Positions 35,145 to 45,268 of a stretch of 64,000 nucleotides of DNA are shown here, in pieces. The DNA lies in contig JAJEKV010000004.1 of NCBI GenBank assembly GCA_021234155.1, positions 4,776,109 to 4,840,108 of the forward strand, given 5' to 3'. The DNA is from Isoetes taiwanensis (taxonomy: Eukaryota > Streptophyta > Lycopodiopsida > Isoetales > Isoetaceae). Numbering within the stretch: position 1 is the stretch's first letter; the number at the start of each line of letters is the position of its first letter. The notes below the pieces were generated by a model. The model was not told the origin of the DNA. It worked only from the letters and a program-made list of their open reading frames with translations, and ran no database searches. The translations under genes and the position numbers were made by a program.

Positions 35145-35505
35145 TCTAGCAAAAAGGAAAAGCCCAGATTAGACATGCAACACCTTTTACAGTAATATCT
35201 GCAGAATTGTAGAAGCCATAATTGTCTTATGACTTGATCGCCCAAACCTGCGTTAGATTCATTAGAAAATTGCTGATTAAAAGCTTTTCTTAGTTTTGGA
35301 GTATTCCAAGAAGTCCCAGAGAGGCTATCCAGTTGGTTGGCAAACTCTCAGAATTGGGAAGAATTTGAGCCCAGACTTGCCGTGTTTGCAAATCAGAGCC
35401 CGGTTGGGTGGAAAAGTTGTGCCGGAAGAACTTGATCTGGAGTTCTAGATCATTTTGATTAACCGTGTTTGATAGTTTTGCAGGCAGAAAAGCCCGTTTG
35501 TATCA
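35145..35505 (+). repeat. 3' LTR of the gag-only element
   Basis: 361 bp direct copy of 31779-32139, ending in CCCGTTTGTATCA. Confidence 0.85.
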
Positions 35506-37071
35506 GCCATACATCTTCTGATCACTTCGGCAGTGTTGGTGTCTTCCTATTGCGACACTTTTTCTGGCAATACTCAAATCCTTCCTAGGCATTTTATTCT
35601 TTGCCTCGGGTGGCCTGTTTGCTTTGAATTTTATACCAACATTTATGCAAGAGTGCAGGGGCAAATGTAGAAGCCGGAATAGAGTACCTAGAATAGAGTA
35701 AGAGGGGAAAAAATAGCAATAGTTATACTCTATATAGCATGCATGCTGTTAGGCAAAATCCACAAGGCTGCAACATGGGATTACAGTGATATAACACAGA
35801 AATGATCTTAACACAGGAGAAAAGCGATGGCGTGTTGTCCAAATAACACAGAAAAGGAAACAACGGAAACTGAGCTCAAATCTCAGCCCTCAATCTCAGG
35901 TTGTGGGTTCGCCAGACCAAATTGTAGTTGGGGCCTTTAGTGGAGATCCACCATTTCTCAATTTAAATCTATAAAACAACGAGCAGTATCCCTACCTCCC
36001 CCTCAACAGCAGCTTTGCAGCAGTACCTTGATTGCCTAGGCTTTTTCTCTGCAACAGTTCTGCAAATCAATTTCCAACAGAGCAATATGCTGCGAGAATG
36101 CAGAGCAAGAAGCAAATGAATCGATGCACCGCTATGGCGAGATTTGGCTATGGTGGACAGAACTAATTTACCGCAGATCCGCAAGAGAAAAGGCCGTCAA
36201 TCTGCAAGAGAATAGGCCGGATTGGATGGAGTAAAAGATGAGCTGAAGAATTTAGCGTTGAAAGACTGTCGCTGAGGCAGGCGAGCGATTGAAGCAAAGA
36301 AATCCCTGTAGATTTTTCTCTGAAACAATTGATTTCACTCAGAACACATGGCGGTGGATGTAAAAAAAAAATTAAACATGGTTAATTGACGACAGGGAGA
36401 AAATAAATTTTTTGTTGAGGCGGACGGAAAAAAGGAGAATGCTTTATATATGTTTAAAAAATATTAACGTCATTAATATTAACATTAACATCAAACATGA
36501 ACGCTAACATTAACATTAATATTAGTATTAAGATTAACATGAGATACTAATATTATCGCCACTCGACAGACTTTAATATCTCCCGTTTCGAGGAAGAACC
36601 ATAATTACCTGTATTTCTCATTCCATCACTTCGTTCCCTTTCGCTCTGGACCCTCTGGCCGATCCTCACCTGCTCTCTGCCGATCCTTCTGGCCGATCGT
36701 CCAACCTTTTCGCTCCTCCGATTACATGATAGCAGATTGTTCGACGGATCGGGACGTCACACTTGGCGCCTGCAAATTTGAGGCCGAGATCTTCCAGTCC
36801 AGTTGCAGATACAACTTGAGAAGAAAGCGAGGTTTGTTTGTTGTGCTCTCAAAATCCCATGATTGCTTCTATTGTTTGTGTATCTCTTACTATCTTACTT
36901 CTAGTCTCACAAACCCGTATTTCCAGCTTGGGTGCTCTCTTGTGAAGAAGAAACTGAACATGGAGGCATCGTGTTCAAGCAGATCGGCCAGGTATATTCC
37001 CAAAGCCTAGGTGTGCTATTTTCAGATACCTCAGGTTAGGAAAATCTCTTTGAGTGGACTGATAATTCAAG

Positions 37072-37107
<36 letters not shown>

Positions 37108-37250
37108 AAACCATGGAATTCCTGACATTTTTTGGCTGAGAATCATTTTCTGCACTCAAAGCTCCCTGCTAGCTTAAATTATACAGTAAAAATAGTATTT
37201 TCAGTCCAAAATCCCAATTTGTACTTAAGGAAACATAGGTAATGATGTCA
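35506..37250. other. No recognisable gene; AT-rich TAACAT tract inside
   Basis: A possible short coding piece with a hydrophobic stretch (LGILFFASGGLFALNFIPTF) lies near 35570-35660, in a frame that is soon closed. At about 36460-36545 there is a degenerate TAACAT/TAATAT hexamer tract, and a 28-base A run at about 37077. A frame at 36726-37010 has no resemblance I can name. Confidence 0.4.
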
Positions 37251-37263
37251 TCTCTATGTTCTA

Positions 37264-37569
37264 TTGCGTCATGTCTCACCCAGCACTCCAACACTGCTCC
37301 TCGAGTCCATTCTTGACTCGCGAGTCGAGAATCTCACCTAGACATCCCAACCCCCTGCACTGCTCCTCGAGTCCATTCTCGACTCGCGAGTCGAGAATCT
37401 CACCTACCCATCCCAACACCAAGCACTGATCCTCGAATCCATTCTCGAATCGCGAGTCAAGAATGGCTCACCCAGCCCACCCCAATACCCTCAGCTCCTC
37501 GAGTCCATTCTCGACTTGTGAGTCGAGAATCTCACCTAGCCATCCCAACCCCATGCACCGCTCCTCGAG
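37264..37569. repeat. Minisatellite of about 75-bp units with a palindromic core
   Basis: Four units each carry CTCCTCGAGTCCATTCT followed by GACTCGCGAGTC and AGAATCTCACC. The core ATTCTCGA-CTCGCGAG-TCGAGAAT is a perfect 24-bp palindrome in the second unit and is slightly mutated in the others. The array ends at a fifth CTCCTCGAG, which is interrupted by the LTR starting at 37570. Confidence 0.9.
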
Positions 37570-39098
37570 TGTGACGTTCCAGGGAAATATATGCTATAAA
37601 TACGTATATTTCTGGGTCCGTCACTATACATTTCATGGGTGCATATCTAAGTTAAGCATATAACTTAGATAACCTTAGGATAAAGCCCATTTTCCACATG
37701 GCCTTATCCTATTGGGCAACTGCCACATGGCCTTGCCCCATTGGAGCCATGTAGTATCCCATGTGGACCCTAATCTATATTAACCGAAACCCTAACCCTA
37801 GACCTCTTTCCTGGCCCTAACACCCGGGGAACCTTCTTCGCACTCGAAACTCCATTTCGAGCGTCGTTTGCTACAACATAGCCTAGTGCAGCAGCCCCCA
37901 AAGTGCCTGCACGATCGTGGAGCGAGCGCTACTTCGACCACTTCGAAGATCATGGAGACGCGAGGAATAGGATGGAGCTCTTCGGGAGCAGGTATTTAGA
38001 GTACTGTCCCTAGTAGTTCATCTGGAAGTTAGCACTCCAGACGAGTTAGTATTTCGTACCTAGAGTAGAGCCATCCTAGAACCCTTACTCAACATCTTGA
38101 ACCCTAATCAAGGAACCCTAACTGTAAGTTAGATATGTATGATTAGATTAGATGTTATTCTGACGATTATCATGTTATGAAGTTATGTGATGATAGTTGA
38201 TCATGTTTGCTCCTCTTGTATTGGGAAGGGGGGTAGAGGCCTAGGCTTCTAGTTAGACCCTTTAGTTCCTATTATATTGCGGCCTGTGCATAGGAACCCA
38301 CCGGGCTACGGGGGCTATGATGTGACTCACACTACATAACGGGGCTAAAGGCAATACGGAGGGAGGGTCCCTGCTGAGCGCGGCTACTGGGGACCCCATG
38401 GCGGGCTAGGCTTATGGCCGGTCACTTCGTGTGGGCCAGGCATGGGTCCGACACCTCCTGGGGCAATGGTGTTGCCCTGCCTCTCAAGAGCTGCAGGTGA
38501 CGGCCTGGCTCTTGTTTTGGGGGGTTAAGTCGGGGACGAATCGTGTGTCGCCATGATTCTCTAGCCGCTCGTAGAACCTCTAGACCCCGGGAAAGGGAGA
38601 TGCAACCCCTCCTGCCTCGAAGGACCGGGGAGATGCAACCTGGAGTAGTCTCGATGGGTGATGCCATGAGATTGCATAGAGTCATGTCAGAGCCCGATCT
38701 AGCCCATCTGTAAAGTATGCACAGGAGGGGCGGATGGATTGGTCTGCTCTATCTTGAGGCCTAGCCATTAGTCTACTTCCCCATGAGTCTAAGCCCGGGG
38801 TAGGAGCTCTCGTGTTTTATGGCATATGTTTATCTCTGTTGTAGCTATGGATATGTGGATGGACTACCCTTCGTGGTAGCGTGATGTACTGTTTTTGCTA
38901 GTACTGACATTGTTATGCTTCCGCTGATATAGGAGCCCATATGGGAAGGGCGCGCAAGACACCTTCGTGTCTTCTTCCTGCACTAGGGGTACCCTGGAGT
39001 GCGGGATAGACGGAGGGCCTGTGCAGCCAAAGGACCGGATGGGGGATTTCCTGCGAAGTGTACGGCCGAGCGCCGTATGTTTTGTAGGCAACGTCACA
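37570..39098 (+). repeat. 5' LTR (1529 bp) of a Ty3/gypsy element
   Basis: Begins TGTGACGTT and ends AACGTCACA, a perfect 9-bp inverted pair. A TATA box, CTATAAATA, lies at 37594-37602. The primer-binding site follows after one base. No second copy is in the window. Confidence 0.85.
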
Positions 39099-39099
39099 A

Positions 39100-39111
39100 T
39101 GGTATCAGAGC
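39100..39111 (+). promoter_or_regulatory. Primer-binding site, initiator Met tRNA
   Basis: TGGTATCAGAGC one base after the LTR end, continuing as CATG, a standard plant LTR-element primer site. Confidence 0.9.
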
Positions 39112-39649
39112 CATGTTCTTGGTTGACCAAGAACTAGCACTGGCCATATCCCTAGCTAAGTAGTCTAACAGGCCTAGTAGGTGTGGGATGAAAATTCCCA
39201 CCATTGAACCTCGAAAATAGGGGAAAAAATTTTCTCCTAGAAATAGACTAAGTTGTTAGACAGGGAAAAAAAAAGAGTCAAATTAGCATTCTAGTAAAGT
39301 TGGAGTGGAAATTATGCATCAGCATCAGATTTCACCCAAAATGGGTCAAAGAATCATCCCAATCCGAGACTCGGGTGAAAAATGGTGCAAATGCATAATT
39401 GGCACTTCAAACCATTAGGAAAATTCGAATTTCATAGTATAATACAGCATTAACCATATATTAATAAGTATGTATAATGGGATAATTAATAAGGGCGGCT
39501 AATTAATAGGGCTATTAATGTAGGAGAATATTCCTTAGAGCATCTTTCCTTTTTAAATATCTTCTTGCCACCCATTTCTCTCTATCTTTGCCTAAACATC
39601 TCTTCCTTGATACCCAACTTAACCTAATCAGTTTTCCTGACCGTAAAAT

Positions 39650-40339
39650 ATGGCGCGCACCAAATGCACTGCCAGGAAGTTCAGCCCCTCTATGGCGAAG
39701 GCAACAGGAGGGGGAAAATAGGTACCCGAGCATCTTCGGCCTGGGAGGGAGGAGGAGTCATCTAGCTCTACAGATGACACCTTCCACGCCTCCCAGGAAG
39801 AGGGCCAGAGCAGCTCCTCGGTGGAGACACATCGGACGGACGAGACCGTCCACTTTGGCCACTCGTCCGACCAGGAGGAGCAGGGGCAGCAGGAGGAGCA
39901 CCAGGAGGAACAGCAGCAGCAACAGCAGCAGCAGCAGGACGAGGAGGTTGTCCCTTCCAAGAAGAGGAAGGGCAAGGAGAAGGTCGCGGAGAGGGCCCAG
40001 AGGAAGAAGAGGGAGAGGGAGAAGGAAGCAAGGAGGAGGGAGAAGCGGTCCAAGAGGGACCAGGACTGCCCTAGGGGGACGGTCCATATTCAGGAACCTC
40101 TTTGGGATCCTACCGACGAGGAGGAAGAGGAAGAGGAAGAGGAAGAGGAGAGCGAGGAAGCTGGGCAGGAGCAGAAGGAGCCCGAGCAAGACGCGGGGGA
40201 ACCATCAGACCCCAACGCCCATCCACCATACCCTGAGTGGCCCAAGCCACCTAAGGTGATCAAGAAGCAGAAGGTGGGCGAGCGGGAATTCACGCTCAAT
40301 CAAGATCGTGAATTCCAGCGTCGGAAGAAAATGTACTAA
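39650..40339 (+). pseudogene. First ORF of the gypsy element, starting with a histone H3 tail-like sequence, one TAG
   Basis: From ATG 39650 the frame reads MARTKCTARKF, which repeats histone H3 residues ARTKxTARK including Lys4 and Lys9, then AKATGGGK, similar to the STGGK part of H3. Codon 24 (39719-39721) is TAG, after which the same frame stays open to 40339. The rest is unusual: Ser/Glu-rich, a Gln run (nine in a row), a bipartite-type basic block (KKRKGKEK, RRREKRSKRD), a Glu run and a Pro-rich end. This is the gag position. The capsid and zinc knuckle are missing, and the RT that follows lacks its start, so about 2-3 kb was deleted near 40340-40390. The stop may be a C-to-T change of CAG. 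Confidence 0.75.
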
Positions 40340-40383
40340 GAGTCCCTCTGCAGATGGAAGAGGTACAATGACTGGTACTGCAA

Positions 40384-41720
40384 GCAAAACATACGTTCAT
40401 GCGCTTGATGACGATATCTTTAGAGAATTATTAGATGAATTTGTCATCGTATTTTTCGATGACATCCTAGTCTATAGCAGGACCATGGAAGAGCATTGTC
40501 AGCACCTGAGAAGGATTTTGGAGAAGCTAAGGCAGCATCGATTGTACGGCAAGCTTTCCAAGTGCCACTTCGCAACAGGCCGAGTGGAGTACTTGGGAAA
40601 TGTGGTGACAGCTGAAGGGATCTCCACAGATCCAGCGAAGATCGAAGCCATAGTGGATTGGCCGGCACCAAGGAATGTGGCAGGATATTATCGGAAGTTC
40701 GTAAAGGACTTCGCGAGGTGGGCGTCCCGTCTATCGGACCTCACCAAATATAAGAAGGTGAAGGATTCGACCAAGCATTGGCTCGAGAATGTCCTCCTTT
40801 GAGAAGCTCAAAGAGGCACTAATCACAGCACCGGTCCTCACCCTACCGGATCCAAGCAAGGATAAGCTAGTGGCAATAGATGCTTGCAAGTTAGCAACGG
40901 GAGCAGTCCTCATGCAGGAGGGAAGGGTAGTCACATACAACTCCAAGAAGATGAATGATGCAGAACAGCGCTACCCGACTCATGACCAAGAGCTTTTGGC
41001 CATAATGAGGGCCTTAAGAATCTGGAGACACTACTTGTTAGGAAGAAAGTTTCAATTGGATATAGATCATCAAAGTCTCCAGTACATCTTCACGCAACCA
41101 CTCCTGAATCTAAGACAAAGGAGGTGGATGGAGTTTCTTGAAGAGTACGACTTTGAAATAGTCTACAAGCCTGGCAAGCTGAATGTAGTCACAGATGCCC
41201 TCTCCAGGAGACCATTCGAGACAAGAACCCATTGCAACGCCATATCGACTCTCACAAGTGAGTATGGCAAGAGGATTGAAGAGACGTTGCCATCAGACAG
41301 CGACTTTAAGGAAGTATGGGCAAGCCTTTCTAAAAAGACAAGAACGGATAGGGAAAGGGAGACCTTCAAGCATTATAAGAAGGAAGGTAACCTGCTATAT
41401 TATAAAAATAAGTTGTGCAACTGTCCCATAGCTGGACATGCAGGGTTCATAAAGACGTATTTCAAGATCAGAAGTAGTTATTTCTGGCTAGGCATGAAGC
41501 AGCAAATAGCCAAGTATATTCAGGAGTGTCAGCTATATCAGCAGACCAAAGCAGAGCAACTCCGAATTCCAGGAGCTTTAGAGCCATTGCCCTGTGCCGA
41601 ATGCAAAGTGGAAAGTCATAAGTATGGATTTCATTACGGGGCTCCCAAGAACCTTAAGAGGCAAGGATGCATTGATGGTGGTTGTGGATAAGTTGTCCAA
41701 GATGGCACACTTTGTGCTTT
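40384..41720 (+). pseudogene. pol: Ty3/gypsy pol: RT palm end, RNase H and start of integrase, frameshifted
   Basis: The first frame starts inside RT with [29 protein letters not shown] (catalytic FxDD) and [10 protein letters not shown], then the connection [16 protein letters not shown] shift at about 40790 leads to [20 protein letters not shown] and RNase H (AIDACKLATGAVL, QRYPTHDQELLAI, TDALSRRP). The integrase zinc finger is present in part (HAGFIKTYFKIR, YIQECQLYQQTKAE). The integrase core starts in another frame near 41625 ([21 protein letters not shown]) and stops. Protease, the RT fingers, the integrase catalytic core and the 3' LTR are missing. Not functional. Confidence 0.9.
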
Positions 41721-42213
41721 CCCTTTAAACCCCTTTAGTTTGGATGCATATTCACACGGGGGGTTACATAGGGCAACGAGAGCTGTCAGATGGGCATATT
41801 TTCCCTTTATTCCAAGATCTGGACCGTACATACCAATCCTCGTTTGTGGGGTATCCTCGTTATATGGAGCAGTGCACCTGGTTGACACTGGCATATATTT
41901 CGCTTTCTTTAATGCCTTCCAATTTTTTTCTTATCAGCTACACAATCTTACTCTCCCTTCACGAGCGTCTTATTTAACAACCACGATCATATAGGAACAA
42001 AAAAAAAACACAAGAGGTTTTTGGGTGATCGAATATTAAGCAAATATAAATAGATTTTGTTCCAAATGTTTAGGATTATGGTTTTGATTTTGATCATTTT
42101 TCAGAATGGATCAAATCTTGCGTAAATGATTGTCATGACAATATGTGGGCTAATTTAAACATCATAATCATGTTTACTAACTCTACACCGTTTCTATGAC
42201 TTGACTTGTTCAG
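41721..42213. other. Junction between gypsy remnant and NPF fragment, nothing recognised
   Basis: Short unrelated frames only. The gypsy element breaks off here without a 3' LTR. Confidence 0.4.
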
Positions 42214-42971
42214 GAACCCAGACATTCGAAAATCTTGCCGAAATAACAGTTCAACTGATGCTTTTCACCTTTCTCTACAACTACGTGCATTTCCAACCCA
42301 CAGAAGCTGCCAATATATCCACGAATTTTCTGGGGACAGTTGTATTGCTATCTCTGGTTGGAGGCTTCATTTCTGATACTTACACGAGCAGATTCAGTAC
42401 GCTAATGCTGTCTGGAGGATTAAAAATTGTGGCATATATTAGTGCATTGCAGAACCATCCTATGATGGCATATATATGCTACTTATTAACTTGAAATGTT
42501 GATTCATATTGTGCAGGGTTACACTTTGCTAGTAATATCAGCAGCAATTCCAAGTCTGCATCCTCCTGCATGTATTCCCTACTTTACACCATGTCAGAAG
42601 CCAGACAAAATCCAGAAAGCGGTCATGTATGTTGCCGTTTTTCCCTCGAAAACCCTTCGGGGCGGGGGTTTTTTAATCCGAGCAGTAATGTGGCTGCGCT
42701 TTTTGTATTGGATCCCATAGGCCGATTGGTCTCCGTGGACGATAAAAACAATTCTATTCTATTCTTTACGTCCTAGCCCTTGGAATGGGTGGAGTGAAGC
42801 CCAATTTGCCGTCTTTAGGAGCAGATCAGTTCAACGAACATGACCCAATTGAAAAAAGATCTATATCTGCACATTTCAACTGGTTTTACTTCAGCATATG
42901 TGTTGGAGCAGTTCCTGCTGTGACCGTGTTTGCATATCTTCAACAAGATATAAGCAGAGAATGGTCATTTG
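42214..42971 (+). pseudogene. NPF (NRT1/PTR) transporter fragment, two exons
   Basis: NPF proteins are 12-helix proton-coupled carriers of nitrate, peptides or hormones. Exon 42214-42428 encodes GTQTFENLAEITVQLMLFTF, FQPTEAANISTNFLGT and GGFISDTYTSRF, helices 2-4 with the GFISD signature loop. Exon 42517-42971 gives GYTLLVISAAIPSLHPP and, after about 139 inserted bases, LGMGGVKPNLPSLGADQFNE and FNWFYFSICVGAVPAVTVFA, helices 4-6 including the PTR2 signature. A donor follows at 42971. The first exon and helices 7-12 are absent. The insertion adds an in-frame TAG. NPF4-like order is possible but not certain. Confidence 0.8.
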
Positions 42972-43023
42972 GTAAGCTTTTATTCTGAGGTCCTATTCGA
43001 TCAAAGCATCAGAGGTTCTGTGG

Positions 43024-43503
43024 TTGCTCATTAAATATTGTGTCTGGTCGTTGGGCAATCTGCTTATGAGCGTCTACATTCTATTTTCTGCCGTAGTCTC
43101 AGCTGCGAACCTCAGGATTGATTTTCAATGCCAGGGTGTGACTTTGCAAAGTTTGGGGCTTTGTTTCATGCATTTTCTCTTCCTCGACCTCAATGAAGAA
43201 GAGTATAAGCAATTTTGCAAGGTATCGATCAATGCTTTCACCATATTTTTGCCCGTTCTTTTCTAAGAAGTTACAGCTTCTCAAGTTTTAAAGGCAAGCT
43301 TCTAATCATTCAGGTAAGACATTACCAAATTTTTCTCTTGTATTCAGACGAAAGCACCAAGCAGATTTCGGCTCGCTCATGTTGTTAAGATTGCTTTCTT
43401 TTTTATAGGACTGAGCTATTATGCTCGTGGTTTCCTAGGCTCAAGTAAAACTTCCAATGTCTGCTTCTGTAAAGAATGCAACGATACTGACCCATATACT
43501 GGT
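43024..43503 (+). other. Two possible exons of an unrecognised protein
   Basis: A frame from 43024 runs through FLFLDLNEEEYKQFCK to a donor-like site (AAG|GTATCG, 43221). An acceptor near 43348 opens KAPSRFRLAHVVKIAFFFIG and YARGFLG, then a Cys-rich tail (VCFCKEC) before G|GTATGG. The two join in frame and the second has a hydrophobic segment. I do not recognise the family. It lies where the next NPF exons would be, but does not match them. Confidence 0.25.
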
Positions 43504-43789
43504 ATGGTTATGATGTTCATATTTATTTCCTTCTCTTATTACCACGTCAGATCATATTTGCTTTCTAAAGGGTACATATATCCGACCACTGATCAAAATT
43601 TTTTTGTAATATGAGCACAGATTCACTGCCTTGTACCAGCACCATCTATCAAATCTTGGCCCAAAAACAACTCTCTTGACTTGTCCAAAATTTGCTTATC
43701 TTGGATAAACCACAATCTTATATAGATAATAGATAATGGAGTTTGTTAGGAGGGGCTTAGCTGCCTTAATGCACCTGCTTGATTTGTTT

Positions 43790-44000
43790 TCATCTTGAAA
43801 GCTTGTGGCAGTTGCAAAACAAGACTGCAACAAGATGCATTGTTGGCAATGCCATGATCCATATGCATGCTAGATGTGTTTCAGCTGTGGAGGCACATGT
43901 TGTCATTGATAAGCTGAAATTGGGAAAAATATTTGTCACAGGAGGTCCATCTGTCTACAGTTCCCAACTATTCCCTTTTTTTGCTAGGTGTTTTCGTAAA
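43790..44000 (+). pseudogene. Degenerate PPR-repeat fragment
   Basis: ACGSCKTRLQQDA (one frame) and VGNAMIHMHARC with VSAVEAH (another) recall the plant PPR consensus VGNALIDMYAKCG..EDA. Frame shifts and stops show a dead copy. Short, so the call is weak. Confidence 0.35.
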
Positions 44001-44413
44001 GAAGCTATTTCTGACAGGTATCATATCTTAGCAATTTATTTAGTCTTTCAAGTGATGATGATGTGTAAGTTTGTCCAGTGAATTTATCTATAGGTTATCT
44101 AGCATGTTTCACAATGCTTTTTTATTGTAAAGGCTGGGCCTTTACCAAGTTCGGAGCGTATTGTCATATAAATAGTTTCCCATGGTTGCAGCTTATGTCT
44201 GCTGTAATAAGCTGGAAGAAACCTGGGTTATCCTTGACAAAAACCTGGTAGGATTATGGCCTTTTGAAATGAAATGCTAATAGCATTTGCAGAGATTGAA
44301 GAAGTTGATCTAGATTCTTTGAAAAAATGCACTTTGAAGGCTTCATATTTGCTTACAGTCATGCAGGCAATCAGATGTTTCAGCTTTGCAGATTCTCAAG
44401 CTCCTCCGCAAAA

Positions 44414-44506
44414 GAATATTGCCATCGAGATTCAGAGTGATGTAGAATATTGCCGTCGAGATTCAGAGTGATGTAGAATATTGCCATCGAGATTCAGAGT
44501 GATTTA
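44414..44506. repeat. Three tandem copies of a 31-bp unit
   Basis: GAATATTGCC(A/G)TCGAG-type units start at 44414, 44445 and 44476 and differ at one base. Confidence 0.95.
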
Positions 44507-44572
44507 TTTTCTCTTTAACATAAACAAAATGTTGCAAGAGATGCCTTTATGAGAAGTCTAGTTTGTATATAC

Positions 44573-44759
44573 TGATAAAATCTGGAGGAAGAACAAAATA
44601 GATTGAACAGACTGGTTGGAACAGCCCCAACCGTGGCTTACAAATAGGTGCAGTTGTGGCTCTTCAGATGAGTCGTGCCTCTTGGCTTGGATCGCCAACT
44701 TGGCAGTCTAGTCAGCTTGCCACAAGCACTTCTTGATCTATTAGATCATATCTTCAACA
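44573..44759 (-). repeat. 3' LTR of the non-autonomous element
   Basis: 187 bp, preceded on the minus strand by the purine tract AAGGGGGAG at 44760-44768. Confidence 0.95.
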
Positions 44760-45268
44760 CTCCCCCTTGATCAATAGATCAATGGAAGTGTAAGTCTAAA
44801 TTCCCTTTTTATCCTTTAACAGCATACTCCTCCTTGAACTGCTCTCAACTGGAGCCATCCAAATGAGCTTGAAACTGCTCATCTCTAGATGAACTAGAGG
44901 CAACTGCTGTTTTTCTTAACATCAAGAATTTAAACTTGTAGACTATTTTTAGACTTCCCTTAGCAGTCAATCTACTCCCCCTTACTGCTCAACCTGAGCT
45001 CATCTAAGTGGCCATGTAAACTGCTCACCTCTCGATGGTCTAGGGAGTCCTCTAACTGCATCTAGAAAGTTTAATTTAACTTTCTATCTATACCCCATTA
45101 AGGAGAACTGAGGATGCATAATTACATTGTACTGCATTTCTTCCCCTTAATCTTGCATCCGAAGATAACAAGATAAGGCACTGGGTCCTCATCCACTCCT
45201 TGCTGGGTATACTTACTAAATTTGTAACTAATTACTTACTAAGACCTTTAATTACATAGAGGCTTGGC

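Larger units (their letters stand above)
31779..35505 (+). mobile_element. Gag-only LTR retrotransposon (TR-GAG type)
   Basis: Two direct repeats of 361 bp (31779-32139 and 35145-35505) flank an internal part with a primer-binding site and gag but no protease, RT or integrase. Each repeat ends in TTTGTATCA. They start at TCTAGCAAAAAGG, not at TG, and the flanking bases do not match (ACTAC versus GCCAT). The 5' end may therefore be eroded; the 3' repeat is preceded by a purine stretch and TGAGATGGCCGG. The LTRs differ at only a few positions. Such elements need an autonomous partner for RT. Confidence 0.75.

Noticed and set aside
37264-37569. CRISPR-like array of palindromic repeats
   Set aside because: The parts between palindromes are themselves repeated, the genome is a plant nucleus, and no cas-like genes are present; a minisatellite explains it.
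39628-40189. Opposite-strand Leu/Ser/Pro/Cys-rich frames of 140-220 residues
   Set aside because: Shadows of the Glu/Gln/Lys-rich retroelement ORF on the plus strand.
42517-42772. Reading the NPF insertion as a normal intron (GTATGT...TCCTAG)
   Set aside because: Joining those sites leaves a phase mismatch, and the expected residues Tyr-Val before LGMGG would be lost.
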